Assembly (NCBI RefSeq): GCF_024623785.1
Contig: NZ_JANKBZ010000032.1
Coordinates: 1 to 64,000 of the forward strand
Length of the DNA: 64,000 nt
Source of the DNA: Archangium lipolyticum
Lineage (GTDB): Bacteria > Myxococcota > Myxococcia > Myxococcales > Myxococcaceae
Direction: 5' to 3'
In this document: one piece after another, positions 8,543 to 17,254 of the stretch
Layout: every line of letters begins with the position of its first letter
Numbering within the stretch: the stretch's first letter is position 1
Notes under the pieces: model-generated
The model's input: the letters and a program-made list of their open reading frames with translations, nothing else
Databases searched by the model: none
What the model was told of the DNA's origin: nothing
Translations under genes and position numbers: made by a program

Positions 8543-9352
8543 TCAGGCCTGACGCGCCATCAGCGCATTCAGGCCGGGATAGTTCAGCGCCGGCGCCGGT
8601 GGCGTAAGGATTTCGCCGTTTTGCAGGAAGTGCCGCATGGAGTTCGAGACAAAGCTGAACATCGTCTCCGAGATATCGGATCCCGCGCTGAGGCGCCGTA
8701 CGCCCAGTTGCGCGAGACGTTCTGGCGACGGGAAGCCCGGTCGCACCAGCACATTCAGCGGCAGCGTGCAACCCGCGGCGATGGCGGACATGTCGGCTTC
8801 CTCGCGCACTCCAGGCACGAACAGGCCGCTGGCGCCAGCTTCCTTGTAGAGCTGTGCGCGACGCAACGTTTCCGCCACCCGAGCACCCGCGTCGACCAGC
8901 GGGCGCAGATAAACATCGGTGCGGGCATTGATGTACAGGTTCACGCCAGCAGCCGCTGCTGCCCGGCGCGTCGCAGCGATTTTCCGGCACAGCAGTTCAG
9001 GCGCTTCGGTGCCGTCTTCGATGTTGATGCCGACCACGCCTCCCCGCAGCAGTTCCGTCACCAGCGCGGCCACGCGCTCCGGTTCCGACGCATAGCCGTC
9101 CTCGATATCGACACTCAGGGGCAGTTCGCTCACGCGCTTGATGCCCTTCACGGTCGCCAGCAGCAAGTCGGTCGGCAGTCTGCTGCCGTCCGCAAAGCCA
9201 TGCGACCACGCCACGGCGGCGCTGCTCGTGGCAAGCGCCTTGCTGCCAACCGCTTCGGCAATGCGGGCGCTCCCCGCATCCCAGCAGTTGGACAGCATCA
9301 ACAAACCTTCTGCATGCAGGGCATGGAACACTTCGTCGTGACGGGTTTTCAT
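8543..9352 (-). CDS. isocitrate lyase/PEP mutase family protein
   Basis: A 269-residue protein of the isocitrate lyase/phosphoenolpyruvate mutase superfamily (TIM barrel). Visible landmarks are MLSNCWDAGSARIAEAVG near the N-terminus, the PLSVDIEDGYAS metal-binding loop, the INIEDGTEAPELL loop and YINARTDVYL. The canonical KKCGH catalytic loop of 2-methylisocitrate lyase is not evident, so the reaction (C-C or P-C lyase, or oxaloacetate hydrolase type) cannot be assigned. Flanked by gene fragments; no operon. Confidence 0.85.
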   Translation of the reverse strand: MKTRHDEVFHALHAEGLLMLSNCWDAGSARIAEAVGSKALATSSAAVAWSHGFADGSRLPTDLLLATVKGIKRVSELPLSVDIEDGYASEPERVAALVTELLRGGVVGINIEDGTEAPELLCRKIAATRRAAAAAGVNLYINARTDVYLRPLVDAGARVAETLRRAQLYKEAGASGLFVPGVREEADMSAIAAGCTLPLNVLVRPGFPSPERLAQLGVRRLSAGSDISETMFSFVSNSMRHFLQNGEILTPPAPALNYPGLNALMARQA

Positions 9353-9737
9353 GGGTTTCCTTCTACCTCATCCGCCAGGCTCCATAGAACGACGCATGGC
9401 TGCTCGGCGGCGCGCACGGAGGCCGGCAGTTCCACCTCGCCAAGAACGAGGTCTAGCGAGGGGGGTAGCTGTTCTGGTTGCTCTCCTGCTGCTGCTGGAG
9501 ACGGCGGCGGTTCTCTTCGTTCTCGGTTCGGCCTCGCTCCTCCTCGGTATGGGTGACTCCTGAGCGAAGATGAGGCGAGGACCGTATGGACGCACCCTCA
9601 TGACGAGATGACTGCCCCCACCTCGGGCTCAGCGACATTTTGACGAGGAATAAAACCACGATCAGCCCTGTGCGCAGCGAATACGAGGCAAGACAGCGCG
9701 CCTGGGCGTTGGCTCGCGTTTTGCGATTGAGGCGGGT
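9353..9737. other. gene-poor stretch with short gene tails
   Basis: No intact gene recognised. On the plus strand a reading ending LLGGAHGGRQFHLAKNEV with a stop near 9456 looks like the C-terminus of a lost gene. On the minus strand a reading ending at 9453 has a Gln/Asn/Arg-rich tail. Neither could be assigned. Confidence 0.3.
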
Positions 9738-10163
9738 ATGTCCTCAGAGCCTCGATCTCGCGATCATGACAAGAGAGAGCAGACGAACCGCACGGTGCTT
9801 GTTATCGGCGGCAGCGGGGGAATGTCGGATCGCTACCGTGACGTCGTGGAAGGGCGCGGCTGGTCGCTGCGCCATTACGAAAACCGGCTGCCGCCGGGAG
9901 CGCGGCGCGATCTCGGCAAGGTCGCGCTCGTGGTGATCATCGTGAGCATGGTCTCCCACGCGCTCCGCGATCAGGTGCGGAGCCTCGCGGTGGACGGCGC
10001 GCCCATCGTCTATCTTCGCAGCGCCTCCGTCTCCGCGCTGCGCGGGCTCGTCGAGCAATTGCCGCGTGAGCAGCGAGACGACATCCTCTTGAGGGATCGA
10101 CGGTCAGCGTCGACGCCTCGAGCGAGTAGATACATCACCTCTTCGACGTATGACCCTGATTGA
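9738..10163 (+). CDS. DUF2325 domain protein, C-terminus altered
   Basis: A reading of 141 residues from ATG 9738. Residues 19-100 fit DUF2325: a strand and glycine loop (TVLVIGGSGGMSDRYRDVVE), a middle helix, then VALVVIIVSMVSHALRDQV and APIVYLRSASVSALRGLVEQ. Unlike typical members, the CDCVSH-type cysteines are missing. The last 35 residues run over antisense remnants of other genes, so the native C-terminus has been replaced. Function of DUF2325 is not firmly known. Confidence 0.5.
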   Translation: MSSEPRSRDHDKREQTNRTVLVIGGSGGMSDRYRDVVEGRGWSLRHYENRLPPGARRDLGKVALVVIIVSMVSHALRDQVRSLAVDGAPIVYLRSASVSALRGLVEQLPREQRDDILLRDRRSASTPRASRYITSSTYDPD

Positions 10164-10268
10164 GAGAACACGTGCTTCGGTAGCTCGTTGAGCCGCGGCG
10201 CCTCGGACTGCGTCGAGGTCGGCCAGTGCGAAGCGAAGAGCTGGTACGTCTTCCGGCCCGGCAACATG
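10158..10268 (-). pseudogene. fragment of RibD/DHFR-like reductase
   Basis: MLPGRKTYQLFASHWPTS, then APRLNELPKHVFS, is the central motif of small dihydrofolate reductase-family proteins (RibD C-terminal type). It is fused in frame directly behind an IS91 transposase piece (residues RRTFALG) and lacks both ends of the fold. Confidence 0.55.
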
Positions 10269-10400
10269 CCCAGGGCGAACGTCCTGCGCAGCAGCCCGGC
10301 CCAGTCCAAACGGGGTGTGCGCTCCTTCCTCGGCTCCTCCACCGTCGCGGCAAAGGCGGGGCTCTCCTCCTCCAGTCCCGGCTCCGCCCCTGCTTGAGGG
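10265..10400 (-). pseudogene. IS91 transposase fragment
   Basis: GLEEESPAF, then RTPRLDWAGLLRRTFALG, matches the linker and C-terminal start of IS91-family transposases seen again at 34920 and 42195 (EWAGL(L/V)RK). It bridges a zf-HC2 fragment upstream and a DHFR-like fragment downstream. Confidence 0.55.
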
Positions 10401-10527
10401 AGCTCAAGGCCACCAGCAGCTGGCACTCGGAGCAGCCCTCCATGTGCTCCAGGACGCGCACCCGGTGCTCCACCTCGAGCAGCCCCTCGAGGAAGTCGCT
10501 CAGTGTGGTCTCGTCCGGGCAGTCCAT
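10400..10527 (-). pseudogene. truncated zf-HC2 (anti-sigma/kinase N-terminal) module
   Basis: From ATG 10527: MDCPDETTLSDFLEGLL then LEHMEGCSECQLLVAL, a putative zinc-finger module with the H-x3-C-x2-C pattern found at the N-terminus of anti-sigma factors and myxobacterial kinases. It breaks off at the IS91 fragment after about 42 residues. Confidence 0.5.
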
Positions 10528-10664
10528 CCGGGAAAGCACGTTATCAGAGGAGTCCGGATTCACGAACCCCCGGGTCCCGCGCACGCAACCGCGCGGCCCC
10601 TCGCGCGATAACTCCGATTGAACATGGATTTCGATTCTTTCGGAATTCGGAGCTTGAGGTGAGC

Positions 10665-12620
10665 ATGTGTCTCTCGATGTGGCTGCGCCATCTGGCGCTG
10701 GTTCTTCTTCCGGGCACCGTCATCGCGTGTGGCGGACCCGGGCTCCCGAGCCCGGGCGGACCCGATGACGTCACGGTAGGCGAGGGCGCGCTGGCCCCGG
10801 ACGTGACGGTGTCCTTCCAGCGGGGCGTGTCCCCGTCTTCCTCGTACGCGGGTGTCACCGACACGTGGCTCCAGGAGACCGCCCCGTCCACCAACGCAGG
10901 CGGGGACACCGTGCTGCGGATGGACCGCGACAGCCCGGCGGGCACCGGGCTGAGCGCCAACGCCCTGCTGCGCTTCGACCTGAGCGCCATCCCCTCGAAT
11001 GCGACGGTGCGGTCCGTCACGCTGACCTTCACCGTGACGAACCGGACGAGCGGTGAGGGCTTCTTCCTCTATGCCGCGAGCCGCGACTGGAGCGAGTCCC
11101 AGGCCACCTGGACCCGGGCCACGTCGACGACGACGTGGAGTGCTCCCGGCGCTCGTGGCGCGGCGGACCGGGGCGCCACCGTGTTGGGGACGATCCTTCC
11201 CACCGTCACGGGCACCTACTCCGTGACGCTCGGGGCCGAGGGCCTCGCCGCGGTCCAGGCGTGGGTGAAGAACCCCGCGAGCAACCGGGGCTTCGTGCTG
11301 GACGCGGACACGAACATGGACGGGCTGGACGTCGCCTCGTCCGAGGCCACCACGCTGGCGCAGCGCCCCCAGCTGACCGTCACGTACACGCCCGGCTTCG
11401 TGCACCCGGGGCTCCACGTCTCCCAGGCGCAGCTCGACTTCGTCAAGGCGAAGATCGCGGCCGGTGCGCAGCCGTGGGCCAGCCAGTTCAGCAAGGCCGC
11501 CGGTGGCACGTACGCGAACACGGCCTGGACGCCTCATCCGGTGACGACGATGCAGTGTGGCAACAGCGGCGACACGACGGACATCGGCTGCAACGACTCC
11601 CGGCAGGACGCCCTGCACGCCTATACGCTCGCGCTGCTCTGGTACCACACGCGGGACCAGCGCTACGCGGATGCCGCCATCCGCATCCTCGACGCGTACG
11701 CCAACACGCTCCAGACCATCGTCTTCGTCAATGGCGACATCAGCACGTACAACGGCCCGCTCCAGGCGGCCTGGCTCGCCGAGCTCTTCCCGCGCGCGGC
11801 GGAAATCCTCCGCTACAGCGGCGCGGGCTGGCCGCAGGAGCGGGCCCTCAAGTTCGGTGACATGCTGAAGCGGGCGATGCTTCCGCGCATCGTCAACGGC
11901 TGGTCAGGCGGCGGCTCCAACTGGAACAACTCCATGACGAACGGGGTGATGAACATCGCCGTCTACACGGATGACAAGGCGCTGTTCGACAAGTCGCTCG
12001 CCATGTGGCGCCAGCACGTGCGGGAGACCTACTACCTGACGAGCGATGGCGCGGTGCCCGTGGCCGCTCCGGACCAGCTCACCGCGGACGGACGCTGGAA
12101 GGATGGGGTGCTGCTCAGCAGCTGGCGGGGCCAGACGGAGTTCGGCACGGCGCGCGTGAATGGCATCTCCATGGAGGCGTGCCGGGACTTCGGCCACGCG
12201 ACGATGTCGATTGCCTCCGTCTCACAGGCGGCGGAGACGGCGCTCATCCAGGGGGTGGACCTCTACTCCGAGCAGGAGACGCGGCTCATCGCCGGTGCCG
12301 AGTTCATGGCGCGCTACCTCGTGCCCTATGCGCCGGACAACAACGCGCAGGCCACCATCTCCGTCGACCCCTGGTTCTGCGCGCGCCGGAGCGAGTTCGT
12401 GACGAAGAACGGCCAGCGCGTGCCGAACAACACCATGGAGGTGCAGCTCCTCCCGACGTGGGAAATCCTCTACAACCACTACGGGGTGCGCAAGGGCCGC
12501 TCCATGCCCTCGACGGCGGCGCTCCTCCCGAGGGTGCGCGCGGGCGGACAGGCCACGGACCTGCAGATGTCCTGGGAGTCGCTCACCCACGCGGGCGTGG
12601 GCTCCGTGGGGCTGCCGTAG
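10665..12620 (+). CDS. lipoprotein with DNRLRE and alginate-lyase-like domains
   Basis: A 651-residue predicted lipoprotein. Start ATG 10665 has a GAGGTGA ribosome site; the signal ends LLPGTVIAC with a lipobox Cys. Residues about 40-240 form a DNRLRE-type beta-sandwich, containing DTWLQETAPSTNAGG and RGFVLDADTNMDGLD. Residues about 250-590 form an alpha-helical domain of the alginate lyase family (PF05426 type): TPHPVTTMQCG, LAELFPRAAEILRYS and GSNWNNSMTNGVMNIAVYTD, the last holding the conserved Asn/His neighbourhood. It probably cleaves a uronate-containing polysaccharide at the cell surface; substrate unknown. Confidence 0.8.
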   Translation: MCLSMWLRHLALVLLPGTVIACGGPGLPSPGGPDDVTVGEGALAPDVTVSFQRGVSPSSSYAGVTDTWLQETAPSTNAGGDTVLRMDRDSPAGTGLSANALLRFDLSAIPSNATVRSVTLTFTVTNRTSGEGFFLYAASRDWSESQATWTRATSTTTWSAPGARGAADRGATVLGTILPTVTGTYSVTLGAEGLAAVQAWVKNPASNRGFVLDADTNMDGLDVASSEATTLAQRPQLTVTYTPGFVHPGLHVSQAQLDFVKAKIAAGAQPWASQFSKAAGGTYANTAWTPHPVTTMQCGNSGDTTDIGCNDSRQDALHAYTLALLWYHTRDQRYADAAIRILDAYANTLQTIVFVNGDISTYNGPLQAAWLAELFPRAAEILRYSGAGWPQERALKFGDMLKRAMLPRIVNGWSGGGSNWNNSMTNGVMNIAVYTDDKALFDKSLAMWRQHVRETYYLTSDGAVPVAAPDQLTADGRWKDGVLLSSWRGQTEFGTARVNGISMEACRDFGHATMSIASVSQAAETALIQGVDLYSEQETRLIAGAEFMARYLVPYAPDNNAQATISVDPWFCARRSEFVTKNGQRVPNNTMEVQLLPTWEILYNHYGVRKGRSMPSTAALLPRVRAGGQATDLQMSWESLTHAGVGSVGLP

Positions 12621-12645
12621 CCAGGAGGGGGCGCGGGACGGCTTG

Positions 12646-12712
12646 AGGTCTCCATCTGGCTGGCCTCGCGAAAGGTGGCCTGCGTCGGCGCGGACAACTG
12701 GCTACTCCCCCT
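12646..12712 (+). pseudogene. cyclase-family (PF04199) C-terminal scrap
   Basis: EVSIWLASRKVACVGADNWL resembles the wlaer..alvGaDnw motif near the C-terminus of kynurenine-formamidase-like cyclases. It is about 20 residues only, with no start. Confidence 0.35.
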
Positions 12713-13031
12713 GCGCCTGGGCCCCGGACAGCAGCGTGCGCTCGTCGCGGAAGAGCTCGAACAGATGGTCTCCCACCGCCTTGACCCGGGGTGCCCGTGC
12801 CGCGTCGCGGCGCATCAATATCCAGACCTCGCGCTCGGGCGGAAGCGGGCCGAACGGGACCCGCACGAGGCCAGGGTAGCTCGCGGCCAGGAAACAGGGC
12901 AGCAGCACGATGCCGTATCCGGCCTGCGCGGCCGCCGCTTGAGCCTGGAGGCTGTTGCTTCGGAAGACGAACCGGTGGCTGGGAAAGGCGGGAATCCGGC
13001 GCGGCACCGGGAACTGGCTGGCGAGCCACAC
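12702..13031 (-). pseudogene. LysR substrate-binding domain, C-terminal fragment
   Basis: About 109 residues matching the last third of an LTTR: HRFVFRSNSLQAQAAAAQAG, then YGIVLLPCFLAA and PPEREVWILMRRDAARAPRV. The DNA-binding half is absent. The fragment abuts the NmrA gene terminus. Confidence 0.6.
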
Positions 13032-13041
13032 CGGCCAGGGG

Positions 13042-13956
13042 TCAGGCCATCCTTCGCTGCTGGCGGGCCCACGTCTCGAAGCTCATGGGCGAGAGACCGT
13101 AGGAGCGGGCGATCTCGGGCCGTGCCAGCACCGGGGCGACGTTCATGTACGTCAGGCCCCGCGCCACGCCGGGATGCAGGCCGGCGGCGACGGCCTCCTC
13201 GACCGTGCCCGACTGCACGACGTACTCCTTGCCGTCGAGGCGCGAGAGGATCTCGGCGATCCGAGGAATCGTGAGCAGGTCGCCAGCGAGCTGCAGCGTC
13301 ACACCTTTGAACCTGGTGGGGTCGTTGATCGCCGCCGCGGCTGCCTTGCCGATGTCCTCCGGGGCGATGAGCCCGATGGGCCGATCGGTCCTGATCACCG
13401 TGACCAGCCGCCGCCCGTCGGCGAAGCAGGCGGGATCGAGCATGGGTTGGTCCATGAAGGTGGCGGGCAGGATGATGGTCCAGCCGTCGAAGCCGGCGTT
13501 GCGCACGAGCTCGCAGGTCGCGAGCTTGTTCTCCCAGTAGTCCTCGTGGGACTTCCAGAGACCCTCGGCCCAGCCCTCGACGTTACGGTGGTCGCCGACG
13601 CCCGACGTCGCGGTGTGCACGAACGTGCCGACGCCTTCGGCCAACGCGGCCTCGACGAGGTTTTTCCCCTGCTCGCGCTCCTTGCTGTAGTCCACGCCGG
13701 TCGCGGAGACGATGGGCGACTGCATCGAGAACACCGCCCGTGCCCCGGCGCAGGCGGCGCGCAGCGACCGCGGATCGTCGAGATCCCCGACGACCACCTC
13801 GGCGCCGGCCGCCGCGAGGGCCTTCGCGTTCGGCGCGTCCGGGCTGCGCACCATCACCCGCACGGATGTGCTGCCTTCGGCCAGCAGAGCCCGGGCGGTG
13901 GCGCCGCCCTGTCGCCCTGTGGCGGCGGTTACGAGAACGGGAGCGCTGCTGTTCAT
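13042..13956 (-). CDS. NmrA-family NAD(P)-binding oxidoreductase
   Basis: A 304-residue Rossmann protein of the NmrA/atypical SDR group. The N-terminal VLVTAATGRQGGATARALL is the GxxGxxG-type dinucleotide loop; VVVGDLDDPRSL follows strand 3; a YWENK stretch stands where classical SDRs have YxxxK. Start ATG 13956 with AGGAG ten bases upstream; a longer open frame to 14451 runs through the divergent TetR gene and is rejected. Relatives act as redox sensors or reduce small quinones and aldehydes. Divergent from a TetR gene that probably represses it. Confidence 0.9.
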   Translation of the reverse strand: MNSSAPVLVTAATGRQGGATARALLAEGSTSVRVMVRSPDAPNAKALAAAGAEVVVGDLDDPRSLRAACAGARAVFSMQSPIVSATGVDYSKEREQGKNLVEAALAEGVGTFVHTATSGVGDHRNVEGWAEGLWKSHEDYWENKLATCELVRNAGFDGWTIILPATFMDQPMLDPACFADGRRLVTVIRTDRPIGLIAPEDIGKAAAAAINDPTRFKGVTLQLAGDLLTIPRIAEILSRLDGKEYVVQSGTVEEAVAAGLHPGVARGLTYMNVAPVLARPEIARSYGLSPMSFETWARQQRRMA

Positions 13957-13971
13957 GCGGATCTCCTGTAA

Positions 13972-14004
13972 GTGGGGTGCCCCACCGTTTAGACTTCGGT
14001 GGCA
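13972..14004. promoter_or_regulatory. TetR-type operator palindromes
   Basis: The 89-bp divergent region has GTGGGG-TG-CCCCAC (13972-13985) and, overlapping it, CCACCG-N9-CGGTGG. Both are dyads suited to a TetR dimer and would control nmrA-like and tetR together. Confidence 0.5.
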
Positions 14005-14045
14005 AGATATGGAGGACCACCCCGTTTGTCGAGAAGAGGAGCGCC

Positions 14046-14654
14046 GTGGATCGTGTGAAGACGTTGCGAGCGGACGGCCGACGCAACCGGGAGCGGATCC
14101 TCGCCGCCGCCGCGGAGCTGGTCGGCAGGGAAGGCGCGCAGGCGTCGCTCGAGGAGATCGCGCGGCGGGCGGGGGTAGGTTCCGCGACCCTGCACCGGCA
14201 CTTCCCGTCGCGGCGGGCGCTGTTGGAGGCGGTATTCCGCGCCGGTGTCGCGCAGCTCTGTGAGCGGGCAGCCGCGCAGCCGGGCGAGGACCCCAGCGCT
14301 GAGCTGGCCGCATGGCTCGAGGAGCTGACGGTTTACACCGCGACCCATCGCGGGCTTGCCGCTGCGCTGCTGGCCGGCCCGGATGGCCTCTCACCAGAAG
14401 AGATCTGCTGCACCGGCATGCTGCTCGACGTGTTGAAGGTTCTGGTGACACGCGCCTCGTCTGTGGGCGCGCTTCACGCCGACGCCACCGCGGAGGATCT
14501 GATACTCCTGGCGAACGCGATCGCCGTCGCCACCGAAGACGATCCGACCACCGCGAGCCGGTTGCTGCGCCTCGCGCTCACCGGCATACGGTCTGAAAAC
14601 CGGAACGGTACCCCTTCTCGGCCGGGTCGGGCTCGGGCGCCGACGAAGAAGTAG
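14046..14654 (+). CDS. TetR/AcrR-family regulator
   Basis: A 202-residue TetR regulator. Start GTG 14046 with AGGAG five bases upstream. Residues 10-60 form the HTH: GRRNRERILAAAAELVGREG, SLEEIARRAGVGSATLHRHF and PSRRALLEAVF. The C-terminal ligand domain resembles the SbtR-like class (HRGLAAALLAGPDG). Divergent from the NmrA-family gene with shared dyad operators, so likely its repressor. Confidence 0.9.
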   Translation: MDRVKTLRADGRRNRERILAAAAELVGREGAQASLEEIARRAGVGSATLHRHFPSRRALLEAVFRAGVAQLCERAAAQPGEDPSAELAAWLEELTVYTATHRGLAAALLAGPDGLSPEEICCTGMLLDVLKVLVTRASSVGALHADATAEDLILLANAIAVATEDDPTTASRLLRLALTGIRSENRNGTPSRPGRARAPTKK

Positions 14655-14699
14655 GCCGAGCACTGCCGCGAGAGGTGGAGGCCGAGGCCCGTGCGCAGG

Positions 14700-15007
14700 G
14701 CAGGCCTGTCATGGGAGCGCGAGCGGTGCAAGAGCAGCACGCAGCCGTTCGGACGCGAGCTCCAGGAAGGCCACCGCCGCCACGCGTGGCTGGCCAACGC
14801 CTCCGGGTTCTTCGGCACGCCCGCGCGCTTCAAATACGCCGGGCTCGCGCAGATGACCGAGCGCACATGGCCAACGAGGCGGGCCCGCAGCGCCGAGTCG
14901 GGGAGCGATCCAATCCTCACTCCCAGGTCGATGCCCTCCTCGGCCAGCGAGACCACGCGATCGAGCAGCGTGAGCCGCAAGTGAGCCTGCCCCGGTTTTG
15001 TGGACAC
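14700..15007 (-). pseudogene. LysR regulator remnant with internal deletion
   Basis: LRLTLLDRVVSLAEEGIDLG, VRIGSLPDSALRARLVGHVR and SVICASPAYLKRAGVPKNP form the first part of an LTTR effector domain; VAFLELASERLRAAL in another frame is its C-terminus. The HTH half and middle are missing. The upstream end stops at an IS3-like terminus (TGTGTCCACAAAACC, about 14993-15010). Confidence 0.6.
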
Positions 15008-15043
15008 ACCTCATAAGTCGGCTACACGGGAGGTAGTGTTCAT

Positions 15044-15193
15044 GGAGCGAAGAGGCGGAGTTTTACCCCGGAGTTCAGGGCCGATGCGGTCCGGTTGGTG
15101 CGCGTGGGCGGCAAGAGCCTGCCCCAGGTGGCCAAGGACCTGGACCTGACCGAGTCGGCTCCGCGCAACTGGGTGCGCGAGGCCGAGGGTGGC
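15044..15193 (+). pseudogene. IS3-family OrfA remnant
   Basis: The frame reads RRSFTPEFRADAVRLVRVGG, then KSLPQVAKDLDLTESAPRNW: the helix-turn-helix N-terminus of IS3-group transposase OrfA. It ends after about 50 residues; OrfB is absent. Confidence 0.65.
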
Positions 15194-15313
15194 AAGGGCA
15201 AGTGCGCCGTCCCGGCCAGACGCCCAGCACGATTGACGGGCGCACCGCTTGTTTCCTCTACTCCTCGGGACGCAGCGTCCAACCCGAGCGGCTTGCTGGG
15301 AGAGAGGTGTGGC

Positions 15314-16666
15314 TTGCCCACGTGTCTTGTTGGTTCGCGCCCGGCGGGTGTGCAGCGGTTTCCTCGAGGCATCGCGCTCGTGCTGGCGTTTCTGCTGTTG
15401 GTGGCGCTCGTCGGGTGTGGCACCGCCTCCCGGGCCGTGCGCCTGGACACGGGTGACGGCGATGCCTTCGTCGTCACTCCACGTGGCGGCGAGTCGCCCG
15501 TGCAACTGCGCACGGGCGAGTTCAAGGAGTCACTGGCCGAGCTGGCGCGGGATGTACGGCCTGCCGCAAATCCCCTGCTACACGCCCGGCGGCTGATGTT
15601 CGACTCCTTCTGGCACGAGGAGGTCTACCTGAAGTGGACGGGGCAGCGCCTGTACCTGGATTCCGAGGCGGAAGCGACGCAGTCCGTCCCCCAGGTGTGT
15701 CTTGAAATGACGCGCGCCTACCGGCTCTGGTGCGAGCGCCAGGGCCGCTCCAGAGACTGCCTCTCGCTGCTGAAGGAAGAGCTCGTGTTCGGCGCGGAGG
15801 GCCGGTACGCCCTGGCCCTGGAGTTCGCCCTCGGCTCGGTGTGGAACGAGACAATGGACGCCTTGAAGGACATGGCCAGTCCAGAGGCAGTACGAGCCAC
15901 CCTCGTGTCCGCTATGGCCATATACATGATGCTCTGGGTATTGCCCGAGCCGGTGAGCAAGGGCGTGGCGGCCAGCTTGACGGTCGGCCTCATCGCCTAC
16001 TTGGGTGTGGACACCGTCTGGAGCCTCATCCAGGGCTGGAGTCTGCTGGTGTTGGAAGCGGATCGGGCTACCACCTTCACTGAGCTGCGTGAGGCGGGTG
16101 AGCGGTTTGGCCGGGTGCTTGGGAAGAACTCCGCGCGCGTCTTCGTCCTGCTGACGACGGCGGCGATTGGGAACACGGCGGGACTGGCGGTGAAGGGACC
16201 GGGATTGCCCGGTGCCGTGAGGGCCACGGCCCTGGCGGAGTCCCAGGCGGGCCTGCAGTGGGCCGCGGTGGGCGAGGTGGGCTCCGTGGCCCTGTCCGCC
16301 GAGGGGACCTTCACCATCGCTCTTGCCCCCGGTGCGGTGGCCATGTCGGCTCGCCCCGAAGGCGTAAGCTTCCCCACGGGAAGTACGCTCGAGCCTGGAC
16401 CACATGCCTCGGAGTCGATCCCCGCCAGAGGGCCCGGGCGTGATTTCACGGCGGCGGAGCGCGAGGCCGTGAATGAAATCGGCAGGAAACACGGGTGCCA
16501 CACGTGTGGCACCAGGAATCCTGGTACGAAGAGCGGCGATTTCATCCCGGATCATCAACCGCCCAGCCAACTGGCTCCGGGCCAGCCCCAACGACTCTTT
16601 CCCCACTGCAAGGCATGCAGCCTCAAGCAGGGAGGCGAGGTCAACGCGGAGCTGCGACGAAAGTGA
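15314..16666 (+). CDS. SitA-like polymorphic lipoprotein toxin, HNH-type tip
   Basis: A predicted outer-membrane lipoprotein (lipobox LLLVALVGC) of about 450 residues. Start is uncertain: TTG 15314 has GAGAGG upstream; GTG 15350 gives a compact signal peptide. The middle part, with a hydrophobic pair (MAIYMMLWVLPEPVSKGVAA, then LIAYLGVDTVW) and ATTFTELREAGERFGRVLG, is shared with the toxin at 42930. The C-terminal 75 residues differ completely: FTAAEREAVNEIGRKHGCHT, CGTRNPGTKSGDF, IPDHQPPSQL, then CKAC, a treble-clef HNH-like nuclease with CxxC pairs and a DH motif. This is the architecture of myxobacterial SitA toxins moved between kin by TraA/B outer-membrane exchange (family knowledge). 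The immunity gene overlaps its stop. Confidence 0.75.
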   Translation: MPTCLVGSRPAGVQRFPRGIALVLAFLLLVALVGCGTASRAVRLDTGDGDAFVVTPRGGESPVQLRTGEFKESLAELARDVRPAANPLLHARRLMFDSFWHEEVYLKWTGQRLYLDSEAEATQSVPQVCLEMTRAYRLWCERQGRSRDCLSLLKEELVFGAEGRYALALEFALGSVWNETMDALKDMASPEAVRATLVSAMAIYMMLWVLPEPVSKGVAASLTVGLIAYLGVDTVWSLIQGWSLLVLEADRATTFTELREAGERFGRVLGKNSARVFVLLTTAAIGNTAGLAVKGPGLPGAVRATALAESQAGLQWAAVGEVGSVALSAEGTFTIALAPGAVAMSARPEGVSFPTGSTLEPGPHASESIPARGPGRDFTAAEREAVNEIGRKHGCHTCGTRNPGTKSGDFIPDHQPPSQLAPGQPQRLFPHCKACSLKQGGEVNAELRRK

Positions 16667-17172
16667 TGGGTGAACCCATGCCGTGGATTTCCTCTGCCGG
16701 AGGACCCCTGGTGCTCCTCCCCAAGGTCTTGCTGCCGCACTGGCGGGGAACGTACGGGGTGCCTTCCGACTATGAGCGGGCCTGTGGCGTCGAGGGCTAC
16801 GTGGGAGTCATCGAAAAGGCCGGGGGCGAGATGCTCGTGCTGGGCGACGAACCTCTCCAGACCGCGGTCTCCGCTCTGGACGGAAGGCCTTGCCTGGTGA
16901 GGTGGGTCTACGCGCCCTCGCCCGGTGTCGCGGAATCCACCGTGGCGGCGATGGTACCTGCCCAGCTTCGAGGTCCACTGGAGTCCGTTGCCATCCGACT
17001 GGAGGGCTCCCCTCTGGTCCTCATGGATGCCGGTGCCCCTGGCGAGCATCCCGGCGACACCCTCGAGCTGGAGTTGGAGCCCGGCGCCTATCGTGTCCAC
17101 GTGTACGAGTTCGCTCCTGCCCGGGACATGAAGTTCCTCGTATATGAGTTCGAGCCGCATACGGGCTGGTGA
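16666..17172 (+). CDS. Imm21-like immunity protein
   Basis: A 168-residue protein whose ATG overlaps the toxin stop (TGATG), implying translational coupling. It starts MGEPMPWISSAGGPLVLLPK and has YERACGVEGYVGVIE and LVLGDEPLQTA, then LVRWVYA, a pattern I recognise from Pfam immunity family Imm21. No signal peptide, so cytoplasmic, as expected of an antidote to a nuclease delivered from a neighbour. An alternative ATG at 16678 is possible. Confidence 0.75.
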   Translation: MGEPMPWISSAGGPLVLLPKVLLPHWRGTYGVPSDYERACGVEGYVGVIEKAGGEMLVLGDEPLQTAVSALDGRPCLVRWVYAPSPGVAESTVAAMVPAQLRGPLESVAIRLEGSPLVLMDAGAPGEHPGDTLELELEPGAYRVHVYEFAPARDMKFLVYEFEPHTGW

Positions 17173-17254
17173 GGTGAGCCCCCAACGCGACGGGGTTTCT
17201 TCCTCACCCGTTCCCGGGTTGCTGACCTGACGAGTCCTGTGGGAAGGGTCTACT

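Noticed and set aside
13042-14451. 469-residue NmrA reading
   Set aside because: The first 165 residues run antisense through the TetR gene; the real start is ATG 13956.
15095-15313. Longer N-terminus for the first SitA-like toxin
   Set aside because: It would fuse an IS3 OrfA helix-turn-helix to the lipoprotein; the lipobox requires a later start.
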